64,000 bases of DNA from Rossellomorea aquimaris (GTDB lineage Bacteria; Bacillota; Bacilli; Bacillales; Bacillaceae_B). Each line of letters begins with the position of its first letter. Positions within the stretch are counted from its first letter, which is position 1. The stretch is taken from contig NZ_MINN01000074.1 in assembly GCF_001877785.1 (NCBI RefSeq), positions 310,001 through 374,000 on the forward strand, given 5' to 3'. This document shows, piece after piece, positions 38,430-47,521 of the stretch. The notes beneath the pieces are model-generated. The model was not told where the DNA came from, made no database searches, and saw only the letters and a list, made by a program, of their open reading frames with translations. The position numbers and the translations under genes are program-made.

Positions 38430-40592
38430 TTACTCCGTTGCTTCATTAGTTTCTACATCCGCATTTTCCATTGTACGGACTTCTCCTTCGATGGAAGTAT
38501 CCAGCAGGCCTTTTTCTTCGGCTTCTTTTTTGAGTTCGAAGTACTGGTCCATGATTCGTTTGGCGATGGTTTTATTTACTACTGGATCAATTTTTTGATG
38601 GGACCATGGTACGACTACTGAATAAGCGATTTCTGGGTTATCAAAAGGGGCATAGCCTATTAGGGTGGTATTATAAGTGTCCTTACCATTATAAAAAGAT
38701 TCAGCCGTACCTGATTTAGCTGCCGCATTGTATGGGGCATTTCTAAATTGATCTCTTGCCGTGCCTCGTGATCCATGAGCAACTTGGTAGAAACCATTCT
38801 GAACCTGTTGAAGCTCCTTTTCTGAGACGTTTATTCTGTTTAATACCTTTGGTTTGTTCTCATAGACGATTGGCCCAATTCTATTCTCGGAATGATTAGG
38901 GTCGCGTATTTCTTTCATGATATGCGGTTCTATACGATATCCCCCGTTTGCGATAGCAGAAACATATTGCGCCAGTTGCATTGGAGTATATAAATCATAT
39001 TGCCCGATTGCTAAATCCAGAAGTAAACCAGGTTTTCTTTCCGGTCCCTTGAGACCATAGGTTTCACCAGGCAAATCAATCCCGGTGTTGACACCTAGCC
39101 CGAATTGACTGTAATGGTTTCGCATAATGTCAAAAGCTTTCTCATCATAGCTGACAGTTGGTTGGTTATGAGAAGTAGATGCATTTGCTATTTTTAATGC
39201 GGTTTTAAACATGTAAACATTTGATGATATCTCCAAAGCTTGAATGTCATTTAAATATTTACTTCCTTGTGAAGCATTGAACCATGAACTTTTCTTCTCT
39301 CCCCCGAAGTTCATGGGAGCATCAAACTGAGTTTCCCCGATACTCAATTTACCTGTCATGTAACCTGTCAAAACCGTTGCACCCTTAACTGCAGAACCAG
39401 CTTCATAAGCTGAAGTGAATGTTCCTAGAGCATAATCCTGCATCTCAGTTTGACCATCTGCATTCTCAGCATATCTCTTCCCTACCATAGACATAATTTC
39501 TCCAGTATGCGGGTCCATCATTACAACGAATGCCCGATCCAGAAAAGGGGATTCCCAATATTTAGCTGCCTGCTTCCCCAGCTCCTCCTCAACGATCTTC
39601 TCAACTTCCTTCTGCAGCTTCATGTCGATTGTCAGGACGACATCTTTTCCGCTGTGCCCTTCTTTGACCAACTGTTGTTCGAGGACACTTCCTTTTTTCG
39701 TGATGTATTCAATTTCTTCTTTTTGTCCTTTTAATACATCCTCGTATTGGGACTCAACATAGCTTGTGCCCACCCGGTCATTGAGGGCGTAGCCTTTGGC
39801 AGTATACGAGTTTACAAGTTCACTGGGAAGGCCTTCTTTGGAGGATGATACTTTTCCAAGAATCGACCGGAGGGTGTCTCCCACTGCATAGGTTCGTTTC
39901 CAGTCAGTTGTGACATTGACACCTGGCATTTTAGCGAGATTCTCACTTACCCTTGCCATTTCCTCGGTGGTAACACCCTCATTTTTAATAATTTGAGGGG
40001 AAAGTGCATAGCCCGTGTTGAATTCCCTGAAGATCGCCAATACTTCAAGTTCGGCTTTGTTAAACGATTTGATATTCTCCTCGGTGATTCGATCCAGCTG
40101 CATTTGATAGACTTTTCTATTCACTTCATCCTTGCCTAAATCTTTGTTATCTTCCAAACTCTTAATCTCTTCTTTTGATACCAGTTTTTCGGCTTCATCC
40201 GGGTGGGTAAGGAGCCAGAAATCCTGTCTGTCACGATCGGTGATTTTTTCAGTATCCATCTTTATGAGCTGTGCCAGCTTCCTTGCAACTTTCAGCATCT
40301 CATCCGGTTTCGTCGATTGAGTCCTTGTATAGGTAATCGCATTCATAGGAACGTTGTCGACGATGACATTTCGGTAGCGGTCGTATATTTTTCCCCGCGG
40401 CGGACTGCCGTTATTCGCTTTTACATTTTCAGTGCGCTGAACCTCTTTCAGATAATCATTGCCATTTACAATTTGTACGATCCCGAGTCGCAATATCAAT
40501 AATGTAAATAACACAAACACAGCAAAGAACAAAATGTTCATTCTGAAAGGCAGTGGATTTTTCTTTTTATCTTTTTGATTTTTCCCCTTCAA
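38430..40592 (-). CDS. pbpA: Class B penicillin-binding protein PBP2A-like
   Basis: 720 aa, against 716 in B. subtilis PbpA. A short basic cytoplasmic tail, one helix (~18-40), then the dimerisation domain with RGKIYDRYRNVIVDN. The transpeptidase domain carries AGSAVKGATVL (SxxK), EISSNVYMF (SxN) and AAAKSGTAESF (KSG). It cross-links peptidoglycan during cylindrical growth, with the PbpH paralogue sharing the task in Bacillus. Start is TTG after GAGGAGA. The acidic tail is long. It is monocistronic and ends in a repeat-borne terminator. Confidence 0.94.
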   Translation of the reverse strand: MKGKNQKDKKKNPLPFRMNILFFAVFVLFTLLILRLGIVQIVNGNDYLKEVQRTENVKANNGSPPRGKIYDRYRNVIVDNVPMNAITYTRTQSTKPDEMLKVARKLAQLIKMDTEKITDRDRQDFWLLTHPDEAEKLVSKEEIKSLEDNKDLGKDEVNRKVYQMQLDRITEENIKSFNKAELEVLAIFREFNTGYALSPQIIKNEGVTTEEMARVSENLAKMPGVNVTTDWKRTYAVGDTLRSILGKVSSSKEGLPSELVNSYTAKGYALNDRVGTSYVESQYEDVLKGQKEEIEYITKKGSVLEQQLVKEGHSGKDVVLTIDMKLQKEVEKIVEEELGKQAAKYWESPFLDRAFVVMMDPHTGEIMSMVGKRYAENADGQTEMQDYALGTFTSAYEAGSAVKGATVLTGYMTGKLSIGETQFDAPMNFGGEKKSSWFNASQGSKYLNDIQALEISSNVYMFKTALKIANASTSHNQPTVSYDEKAFDIMRNHYSQFGLGVNTGIDLPGETYGLKGPERKPGLLLDLAIGQYDLYTPMQLAQYVSAIANGGYRIEPHIMKEIRDPNHSENRIGPIVYENKPKVLNRINVSEKELQQVQNGFYQVAHGSRGTARDQFRNAPYNAAAKSGTAESFYNGKDTYNTTLIGYAPFDNPEIAYSVVVPWSHQKIDPVVNKTIAKRIMDQYFELKKEAEEKGLLDTSIEGEVRTMENADVETNEATE

Positions 40593-40922
40593 TATGCAAT
40601 CTCCTCTATGTATGAAGTATATAAACCCCTGCCTTCATTGTATCGAAAATCCCGCTTTATTTCTACCTTGTTTTTCCATTAATGGATTAAATAAAGTATA
40701 GATGTAAGGATAAGTAAGTGGTTTATGCATTTTTTGATTATAAAAAATTATCATAAAAATTCTACTATAATAGTCCGCAAAATTTGTCGACAAAGGGGTA
40801 TAGACAGCACGTTTTCTTTCTCTTACAATAGGATTTGAATTTGAATTGATACAGAGATTAATGACGCCAAAACTCTCCAGGCAGAATTGGTAACTAGATG
40901 ATTGAGAGGTTGAATTGCATTT
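40593..40922. other. Divergent intergenic region between pbpA and the first Spo0M-like gene
   Basis: AT-rich. It holds two TATAAT boxes, one on each strand (about 40734 minus and 40767 plus), but no convincing -35 with either. I see no SigH or SigW consensus. No RNA structure like that ahead of the second Spo0M-like gene was found. Confidence 0.45.
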
Positions 40923-41309
40923 ATGTTTAGTAAACTGATGTGCAGATTCGGTATCGGATCAACAAAATTTGATTTGGTTTTGACTAAAAGAGATTACCGT
41001 CCCGGTGAAGTGATCCAAGGAGAATATGAAATTATCGGGGGCAGGATCCAACAAAAGCTGAAGCGTATCGAAACAGAGCTATTGCAGTTTGACCACAACA
41101 GTGAACGCTCATCAGTCCTTCACTACAATACCATTTTAAGTTCTTCCACCATGAAAGCGAATGAACTTAAAAGAATCAGTTTTTCATGCAGATTAGCGGA
41201 TTCATATCCGCCCAGCAGCGAAGCAATCTCTTACAAGCTTGTCACCCGATTCGTTTTTGATGATGGGATTAATAAAGTCGACCACGATGATTTTAGAATA
41301 ATAGCTTAG
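40923..41309 (+). CDS. Short Spo0M-like (sporulation-control/arrestin-fold) protein, copy 1
   Basis: 128 aa, about half the length of full Spo0M (258 aa). GIGSTKFDLVLTKRDYRPGEVIQGEYEIIGGRIQQKLKRI matches the N-terminal arrestin-like module of Spo0M: a conserved GxGxxKxD, then PGE and the GG. The C-terminal half of Spo0M is absent. In B. subtilis full-length Spo0M influences sporulation timing and also interacts with the cell division machinery. A second copy lies at 58828-59214; the two share about a third of their residues by eye. ATG with GAGAGG upstream; its terminator is a perfect palindrome at 41327-41356. Confidence 0.85.
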   Translation: MFSKLMCRFGIGSTKFDLVLTKRDYRPGEVIQGEYEIIGGRIQQKLKRIETELLQFDHNSERSSVLHYNTILSSSTMKANELKRISFSCRLADSYPPSSEAISYKLVTRFVFDDGINKVDHDDFRIIA

Positions 41310-41326
41310 CAGTTTCAATCCTGCAG

Positions 41327-41356
41327 AAAAACCGTTCAGCATGCTGAACGGTTTCT
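41327..41356. terminator. Bidirectional terminator
   Basis: AAACCGTTCAGCATGCTGAACGGTTT, a perfect palindrome between convergent genes. Confidence 0.88.
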
Positions 41357-41360
41357 TCGT

Positions 41361-42065
41361 TTATAATCTCTTGAACAAAGCTGCCATTAAATCTGATAAA
41401 CCAAACACTTGCGAAGAGTTATCCTGATCGATCATATTCCTTATTTCTACAGGTTCAAGACATGAAAATATACGTTCTAATCTAGCTTTGTCATATCCAA
41501 GCCCTCCTTGAAGCGAGCCTGACCTGTAGACCTCCCAATCCGAAATGACAGCACCTCCAAATTTGCCGCCGGGACAAAAAGTGGTAAGGCCAAAGTGTCC
41601 GCCTGGTTTCAATGCTTTGGTGATTAGCCCTGTATAACTCAGTCTTCTGTGAGGCGCAATATGATGAAAACACCCTGAATCATAAACAAGGTCATAGGCT
41701 CCTTCGGCAATTTCCAAGTTGAAGATGTTATTATGTATAAAGTTGATGTGTATTCCGTTTTCAGCTGCTCGTTCCTCTCCCCACTGAAGGGATGTGGACG
41801 AGAGATCGACAGCATCCACTTCCCAGCCCATTTTAGCAAGATAAAGAGCATTTCTTCCCGGGCCGCACCCCAGTTCGAGTACTTTACCGGGCTTTATCAG
41901 TCTTTGAGTATGATAGGAAACCAGATTCTCATCAGGTGCGTTCTTGAAAAATGGGATACTCTTTTCGCGGTCCTGATAGAAATCGGTCCAGAACCCTTCT
42001 GGCTCTCTTAATAATGAATCAAGCATTTCATATAATTCCTCTTGATTATAAACAGTTTCTTCCAT
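41361..42065 (-). CDS. Class I SAM-dependent methyltransferase
   Basis: 234 aa from the ATG at 42063-42065, six bases after AGGAGG; an earlier in-frame TTG is inside the spacer. SAM-binding motif I is VLELGCGPGRNALYLA, with AVDLSSTSL (acidic loop) and the DLVYDSGCFHHIAPHRRLSYTGLI motif IV-like region. Substrate unknown. The FWTDFYQDREKSIPFF opening is common in tellurite/thiol-type methyltransferases of Bacillus. Convergent with the first Spo0M-like gene. Confidence 0.88.
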   Translation of the reverse strand: MEETVYNQEELYEMLDSLLREPEGFWTDFYQDREKSIPFFKNAPDENLVSYHTQRLIKPGKVLELGCGPGRNALYLAKMGWEVDAVDLSSTSLQWGEERAAENGIHINFIHNNIFNLEIAEGAYDLVYDSGCFHHIAPHRRLSYTGLITKALKPGGHFGLTTFCPGGKFGGAVISDWEVYRSGSLQGGLGYDKARLERIFSCLEPVEIRNMIDQDNSSQVFGLSDLMAALFKRL

Positions 42066-42449
42066 CAAATTCCTCCTCGCCGGTATAATTCCATTTTATC
42101 TCTAATGTTACATATTATGGTTACCTTCATTTTACAAATAGATTAATTAGAGGCATTCAACTTCTATGATGGTTGTAAAATTGCTTGTGAGAAGGACTTT
42201 GGTTTAGGCAATGCGAGGTATGGAGATGGAATGAATACTAATCCTTGTCAGTCCCTTCAAACTTCCCGTGCACCCTTATCAGGACAACTAGAGGTAAGTC
42301 TCTGTCTAATGAAAAGCTGAAATATTACAAATGTTTCAAAAATGATACAGCGAGCAATCACTCAAAAAAATTTACGGCAAGCACACTGAAAATACACCCA
42401 ATAAGGACAAGTACTGTTGTCACGGTGATCACCTCTCATTCAAACAATT
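42066..42449. other. Intergenic region with one doubtful tiny ORF
   Basis: No clear gene or terminator. On the minus strand GTG at 42423 starts a 21-codon frame to 42358 (MTTVLVLIGCIFSVLAVNFFE), after GAGGTGATCACC. It is hydrophobic and could be a tiny membrane peptide, but the evidence is limited to the ribosome site. Confidence 0.35.
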
Positions 42450-43181
42450 TTACTCTTTTTTACGGGAATGCTTCCCTAATGAAAATCCTTCGAACAACCT
42501 GCCTCCATATGGCTTCAATACTGAATCTGCAAGTGATATGACATACTCTTTTTCTCCTGTTTGATAAAATCTGGAGAAGCTCTCAACAAATTCTTCCGCA
42601 AAATCACGATTGTAAGCAGCCAACGCCCGAACAATCCATTTTGATGAACCAATCCAATGCCTGTTTGTCCTTAACACAAATTCGTGCAGGGATTCGGAAA
42701 GTGTTCCGGCAATGAAAATCGTTTCACCATGATTGGTGCTGCCGATAAAGTCATCAAGCAGATCTGTAAGGAAATATCTTTTTACCCTGATCATTGATGA
42801 ATCCCATGCAGGAGGTCCCTCATTTAACAATCTCTCAGCTTGTTTTTTCAGGAGGCTGCTATAACCATTATCTGTGATTACAACTGCTTCAGCTACCATT
42901 CTTGGCAGTGATGGTCTTGCTCTTTCGCAATCGCTCTTGAAGAATTCAACCAGTGTTTTTTTATTATGGACAAATACTTCTATCGGCCAGCCGTATGCAT
43001 AAAGTGACTCACGATAAGCAGAATATATGGTTTCATCTATGATTACGATATCCAGGTCTGAAGTATCTGTCGCTTCCCCTCTGATGACACTTCCACCTAA
43101 TAAGACGATTTCACTAGTAGGAAAGTTTTCATCACTGAACAATTTTGCAGCTTTACATGGATCCATTCGATTTTTTTTCAT
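42450..43181 (-). CDS. Nucleotidyltransferase-domain protein
   Basis: 243 aa. The catalytic GGSVIRGEATDTSDLDIVII is the pol-beta-like GS...DxD motif. A C-terminal helical domain (from ~100) may be a nucleotide- or substrate-binding part. Related proteins transfer AMP to antibiotics or to other proteins; none can be assigned. No MNT/HEPN partner is adjacent. ATG after a GGGGG site. Confidence 0.82.
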   Translation of the reverse strand: MKKNRMDPCKAAKLFSDENFPTSEIVLLGGSVIRGEATDTSDLDIVIIDETIYSAYRESLYAYGWPIEVFVHNKKTLVEFFKSDCERARPSLPRMVAEAVVITDNGYSSLLKKQAERLLNEGPPAWDSSMIRVKRYFLTDLLDDFIGSTNHGETIFIAGTLSESLHEFVLRTNRHWIGSSKWIVRALAAYNRDFAEEFVESFSRFYQTGEKEYVISLADSVLKPYGGRLFEGFSLGKHSRKKE

Positions 43182-43316
43182 TTATTCATCCCCCTCTCGG
43201 TTTATTCGGGTTAACTAATAGTCATTTTCTCTCAATCTCAATATTGAGCCAAACTCCCTCGTTTGTTTTTTCTTTTAATGGGAAAAATGGATGTAAACAA
43301 CAAAGGAGGTCCCGCG

Positions 43317-43784
43317 ATGAAAATCATCAAGCTGTTCAGCAGTCTATTGATTGTTGGTCTGTTACTTGGAGGATGCGGCGGAAACGATAGTGCCGAAGAA
43401 GTGAAAGAGGTTACCCCTGACAAAGAAGAATCCACCTCTGGTGCCGGTGATGAAAAAACGAATGATGAGAATACAAAAAAACTGACCGCAGGTGTGGAGG
43501 ATACAACGGGCTCCCTGGAAGAATTATCGATGACACTGACGAATACTCCTGATGATGCAAAGAAATTAAATGAACAAGGTTCTAAAATTGAAGAAAAGTG
43601 GGACCAAATCGAAAAGCAGGTAGAAGATAACTTTCCTGACGATTATGAGAACATTGAGAAAAGCCTCTACCCTTTAATTGAAGAAGCAAAAAAAGATACA
43701 CCTGATGCCGAAAATCTAAAGAACTTGACAGACGATACAATGAATAAAATGAATGAGTTTCATGAAAAAGTTAAAAATCAGTAA
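43317..43784 (+). CDS. Lipoprotein with an acidic helical domain
   Basis: 155 aa from the ATG at 43317 (AAAGGAGG seven bases upstream). Signal peptide MKIIKLFSSLLIVGLLLGGC with a lipobox LLGGC. A long low-complexity acidic/Lys-rich linker (SAEEVKEVTPDKEESTSGAG...) precedes a four-helix-like domain. I recognise no enzyme motif. A strong terminator follows. Confidence 0.8.
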   Translation: MKIIKLFSSLLIVGLLLGGCGGNDSAEEVKEVTPDKEESTSGAGDEKTNDENTKKLTAGVEDTTGSLEELSMTLTNTPDDAKKLNEQGSKIEEKWDQIEKQVEDNFPDDYENIEKSLYPLIEEAKKDTPDAENLKNLTDDTMNKMNEFHEKVKNQ

Positions 43785-43794
43785 TTGAATCATG

Positions 43795-43833
43795 CCGCAG
43801 CAAGGAATAAGATAATCTTGCTGCGTTTTTTTA
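43795..43833 (+). terminator. Terminator of the lipoprotein gene
   Basis: GCAGCAAG ... CTTGCTGC stem followed by T7 on the plus strand. Confidence 0.88.
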
Positions 43834-44541
43834 TTTTAGACACTCGATATCAAGAACTCTTTTCACTATGTAAGCAGGGTTAAAATCCAAAGGAGGTTTC
43901 AATTCATCAGGGTTTATCCATAATGTATCCATGCCTGCACGATTAGCCCCGCACATATCAGTATAATAATTATCACCTATAAAAAGAGTTCTCTCAGGCG
44001 TAATCCTGAACAGTTCAAGAGCATGTCGGAATATTTGAGGCTGTGGTTTGCTGTACCCTATTTCTTCAGACACTATGATTTGATCGTCTTTAAAAAAGTT
44101 ATTTAATTCAAGCCGCTGTACTTTTTTATAAGCATTATAGCTTGTACCATTCGTCACAATTCCTACTTTGAATGAACCTTTAATCTGTTCTATAAGCTGC
44201 TTAATCTGAAGATCGGGAACAATACTCTTAAGATAATTTCCATGATAGATTTCATTGATGGTTTCTATCTCTTCATTTTCAGCTTTAACAGAAAATTGAT
44301 TGAAGGTCATTCTTAATCTTTTTAAACTTAATTCTCTAAAACTTATTTTGTGAGACTGAAAATCTTTCCAAAGCTCCTGATTGATTTTCAAGAAAGTACT
44401 AATAAATAATTCTTCATCAACATGACCCAGACCGTTATGGCTTTTCACAATCTCTTTGATGGCTTTCTTGTAACAGCATGAATGATTAAATAATGTATCA
44501 TCAAGATCAAATAACAAGGCATCGTATTTTTCCTTCAGCAA
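43831..44541 (-). CDS. HAD-superfamily hydrolase (YjjG/YfnB-like)
   Basis: 236 aa. DALLFDLDDTLFNHS is motif I (nucleophile Asp), VGIVTNGTS motif II, KPQPQIFRHA motif III and FIGDNYYTDMCGANRAGMDTLWI motif IV. C1-capped subclass. Similar proteins dephosphorylate nucleotides or non-canonical pyrimidine nucleotides, but substrate is not readable. Starts TTG with an AAGGA site. Adjacent methyltransferase gene is 32 bases away, possibly in one transcript. Confidence 0.88.
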   Translation of the reverse strand: MLKEKYDALLFDLDDTLFNHSCCYKKAIKEIVKSHNGLGHVDEELFISTFLKINQELWKDFQSHKISFRELSLKRLRMTFNQFSVKAENEEIETINEIYHGNYLKSIVPDLQIKQLIEQIKGSFKVGIVTNGTSYNAYKKVQRLELNNFFKDDQIIVSEEIGYSKPQPQIFRHALELFRITPERTLFIGDNYYTDMCGANRAGMDTLWINPDELKPPLDFNPAYIVKRVLDIECLK

Positions 44542-44573
44542 ATGAACGTTTTCCTTAAAGATTTTTTCATATA

Positions 44574-45341
44574 TTAATAATCCTTCTGTAATTTCGCCTT
44601 CATCACAAACCTGTTGGTTTTCACTTCGAAAAAGCCTTCTGACTGAATTGTTTCATGTATGGAATAAAGGGAATCTTTATAACGTTCGATTGAAAAATCC
44701 GGAACTTGCCAAGGGATTGCTTTTAAGTAGTAAACGAGTGCACCGATATCATAAAATCGCTGATATGGTTGTTCTTCCTTACAGTCAAAGACTTCGAACC
44801 CTTCCCGTCTCAGCCCATCACTTGCATATTCAAGATTCCAGTGGAGAAATTCCTCATTCACCGGGGCACCCAGTGCTTCGTTGATTCGAACGCAGTCAAT
44901 GCCTCCCACCTGCTGAGTGACAAAAATCCCGTCGGAAGTAAGTACCCGTCTTACTTCACCTGGTGAATATTCTTCGTGTTTATTAATGATAAGGTCAAAT
45001 GCCCCATCTCCAAATGGAAGCAGATTATCTTCTTTAACTTCTTTTACTGCCACCCCCAATGGTTCAAGAAGCTGTTTCGCTATAGGTAAATTCGGAGCAT
45101 ATCCTTCAGTTGCACAAGTTACAGAAGGCAGCGGCTGGAATTTTGTGAGCAATTCCCCTCCCCCTGTTCCCATATCCAACATAGATTTTGCATTTCGTAT
45201 GTATGGGATGACGATACTGCCATACGACCAGTTCAGCATCCCGTTATCCATCCTTCCTGATTCTGTAATATAAGAAAAATCCCAACCTGAAAAATGTTTT
45301 TCTATATCTTTTATCTGATCCTCGAATAATAAATCTTTCAA
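44574..45341 (-). CDS. Class I SAM-dependent methyltransferase
   Basis: 255 aa. IRNAKSMLDMGTGGGELLTKF is motif I, with ATEGYAPNL and a FGDGAFDLIINKHEEYSP loop near motif IV. The N-terminal QIKDIEKHFSGWDFSYITESGRM is typical of the Bacillus YodH-like group. Substrate unknown. Starts TTG, seven bases after AGGAGGTC. Followed at 32 bases by the HAD gene. Confidence 0.86.
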   Translation of the reverse strand: MKDLLFEDQIKDIEKHFSGWDFSYITESGRMDNGMLNWSYGSIVIPYIRNAKSMLDMGTGGGELLTKFQPLPSVTCATEGYAPNLPIAKQLLEPLGVAVKEVKEDNLLPFGDGAFDLIINKHEEYSPGEVRRVLTSDGIFVTQQVGGIDCVRINEALGAPVNEEFLHWNLEYASDGLRREGFEVFDCKEEQPYQRFYDIGALVYYLKAIPWQVPDFSIERYKDSLYSIHETIQSEGFFEVKTNRFVMKAKLQKDY

Positions 45342-45529
45342 ACTCCTTGACCTCCTAAATTCTTCTATATTACCAGTATATCAGTAACATCTAAATAATG
45401 GATGAAAATCCCTTTATTTCAAAGATGAAATTCTAGTAAAAATTACTAGATGCTGATAAATAAGAAGTTCTCAGGTCATGGTAACAACTACCTGTTTAAA
45501 CGATGCAGGTATTATATTTCAATAGAACT

Positions 45530-46159
45530 ATGAAAACAATTAAACTATTCTTTATTCTTATGTTGTCCGTTACTCTGGTCACTGGTTTTTGGAAACAATC
45601 TGAAGTATCTGCAGCAGGTACATACACTGTAAAATATGGAGATACTCTGTGGAAGATTGCGTTGAAACATCAGGTCGGAGTATCCGAACTGATTAATTCA
45701 AATCCACAATTAAAAAATCCGGATGTCATTTATCCCGGGCAAAGTATCTCTATACCTGGCGGAGATCAAACAGCACAAACTTATACATACGAAGTGGTTA
45801 AATTAGTAAATGCAGAACGGGCAAAAGCCGGACTGCATCCACTTAAAGAAAATTGGGAGCTGTCAAGGGTCGCCAGTTATAAGTCCGAGGATATGATCGA
45901 CAAGAACTATTTCAGTCATACTTCCCCGACTTATGGATCCCCTTTCCAAATGATGAAGGACTTCGGTATTTCTTACCAGGCTGCAGGTGAGAACATAGCA
46001 GCTGGACAAAGAACACCGGCTGAAGTAGTCGAAGCATGGATGAACAGTGAAGGGCACAGAAAGAACATACTTTCTCCGACTTATACCGAAATAGGGGTCG
46101 GATATGTGAAAGGCGGTTCTTACGGCCATTACTGGACCCAGATGTTCATTAAGAAATAA
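45530..46159 (+). CDS. LysM-plus-CAP-domain secreted protein (YkwD-like)
   Basis: 209 aa from the ATG at 45530; an in-frame ATG nine codons earlier (45503) is also possible, and neither has a strong ribosome site. Signal peptide MKTIKLFFILMLSVTLVTG. A LysM module (TYTVKYGDTLWKIALKHQVG...YPGQSISIPG) at ~38-82, then a CAP/SCP domain with LVNAERAKAGLHPL, DKNYFSHTSPTYGSP, GENIAAGQRTPAEVVEAWMNSEGHRKNIL and YWTQMFIK. It binds the wall; the CAP part is of unknown activity. In Bacillus such proteins are often spore- or sporulation-associated. Confidence 0.9.
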   Translation: MKTIKLFFILMLSVTLVTGFWKQSEVSAAGTYTVKYGDTLWKIALKHQVGVSELINSNPQLKNPDVIYPGQSISIPGGDQTAQTYTYEVVKLVNAERAKAGLHPLKENWELSRVASYKSEDMIDKNYFSHTSPTYGSPFQMMKDFGISYQAAGENIAAGQRTPAEVVEAWMNSEGHRKNILSPTYTEIGVGYVKGGSYGHYWTQMFIKK

Positions 46160-46186
46160 AAAATATCATTGCTGTCAGGAGGTCAT

Positions 46187-46229
46187 TAAAAAGGGACAAG
46201 TCACGATAAAAGTGATTTGTCCCTTTTTA
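46187..46229. terminator. Bidirectional terminator
   Basis: AAAAGGGACAAGTCAC ... GTGATTTGTCCCTTTT stem between two convergent genes. Confidence 0.87.
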
Positions 46230-46232
46230 CCT

Positions 46233-47252
46233 TTATACGATTTTTCGGCCTGCCTGTGCCAGGGCATAATGAATGCCATGCTGCAGTGTTTTAAAACATT
46301 CGAATCGTGAAAAATCAATTCCAGTGTGTGCGATATGAGCGCCAAGTCGAGCGGATATTCCTACCAGAATCGTATTTGTTCCGATCAATGCTGCAGCTGC
46401 ACCGATTTTTTCAATCAAGCTGGCTGAAAGATCATCAATGTCTTCGTCCAATGCCGTGAGGTCCAGGATTAAATAATTGGCTTTATGTGAAGGAAGGTTG
46501 TGCAAAGTCTTGGTCACCAGCTCCTCTGCACGTTCACCATCATATTTACCGAGAAGCGGCACAACGACCACCCCTTCAAGAACGGGAATGATTGGCGAGG
46601 AAAGAGCCTTTACCAGTTCTTTTAAGTCTCTCGTTTTATCTTCCACCAAGGCTTCTAATTGCCTAATTTGTTCTGTCTCTTTTTTCCGTGCAAGTTCATG
46701 GATATTGTTATTAATTGTAATGGGAGAGGGATAGTATTCCACCTTTGAGTATTCGTATCCATTCAGCTGGTACTGAATGACGTTATACCAAATATTCGCT
46801 TTGAACAACCCGGTAAAGATACCTGCAAAGTGGGCAGGAAGAAATTTACCTCCCTCATTCTTTTCCTGTGCGACATTTATTTTATGTTCCCAGCTGTCTT
46901 TCATAATGATTGTTGCTGTTTTGTTTTCGATATCCAGCTGTTCAGAGGATATTTGTCCCCACCCGGCAGAAGCGTAAGTATGTCCAATCAGTTTAGCGGC
47001 TTCCTCTGCCCCGACATGTTTCAAGTTCTCAAAATATTCCCCAACCAAAAGACCCTGGCGGTAACCGGTCGTCTCTAGTACCAGGTTGGCAGCCTCTTCT
47101 CCAGAAACCTCTTCTATCGTATCAAAAAACATTTTCATCGCACTTGATATCCAGAAGAGTATTGCATCCTGTCCTTCGTATGAGAATTGCCCCGTGTCCA
47201 TATTCCAATCAAAACTGATTCCTTCTACCTTAAAATTGGTCTGAGTTTGCAC
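46233..47252 (-). CDS. STAS-domain protein with an N-terminal V4R-like sensor (RsbR-like)
   Basis: 339 aa. N-terminal ~20-180 resembles a V4R-type small-molecule binding domain (SGEEAANLVLETTGYRQG, ASAGWGQISSEQ, TATIIMKDSWEHK). A coiled linker follows (ELARKKETEQIRQLEALVED). The C-terminal STAS domain (~215-335) has VLEGVVVVPLLGKYDGERAE, LILDLTALDEDIDDLSASLI and TNTILVGISARLGAHIAHTGID. This is RsbR-type stressosome architecture with a different sensor. At the two usual phosphothreonine positions of RsbR I see D274 and H306. Start is GTG after AGGAGGGG. Confidence 0.85.
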   Translation of the reverse strand: MQTQTNFKVEGISFDWNMDTGQFSYEGQDAILFWISSAMKMFFDTIEEVSGEEAANLVLETTGYRQGLLVGEYFENLKHVGAEEAAKLIGHTYASAGWGQISSEQLDIENKTATIIMKDSWEHKINVAQEKNEGGKFLPAHFAGIFTGLFKANIWYNVIQYQLNGYEYSKVEYYPSPITINNNIHELARKKETEQIRQLEALVEDKTRDLKELVKALSSPIIPVLEGVVVVPLLGKYDGERAEELVTKTLHNLPSHKANYLILDLTALDEDIDDLSASLIEKIGAAAALIGTNTILVGISARLGAHIAHTGIDFSRFECFKTLQHGIHYALAQAGRKIV

Positions 47253-47453
47253 GACAGCCCCTCCTAAATAATGAAATAGCTCTGTAATACTTTATGTAAT
47301 TGTTTAGGTGTATGCATTGTTAATACTATTCAACGAAATGCTGCAGAGCAGAAGCGTTAAAATATGATCTTCTCTTACTTCATCTTAGCACAGTTTTATT
47401 GTATAAATTGTTAAATACAACTATTTTACAAAAAAATACCTTTATAATTTGAA

Positions 47454-47480
47454 AATAAATCCATAAAGTATGGATTTATT
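47454..47480. other. Perfect 12-bp inverted repeat in the intergenic space
   Basis: AATAAATCCATA and TATGGATTTATT are separated by three bases. Too AT-rich to be a good terminator and not next to a start codon; it is either a weak hairpin or an operator. Confidence 0.45.
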
Positions 47481-47490
47481 CAATTAATAA

Positions 47491-47515
47491 GGCGTGATGA
47501 TTCAATCATCACGCC
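47491..47515 (-). terminator. Terminator of the yhfK-like gene
   Basis: GGCGTGATGA/TCATCACGCC stem; T-rich sequence TTATTAATTG follows on the minus strand. Confidence 0.75.
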
Positions 47516-47521
47516 TATACA

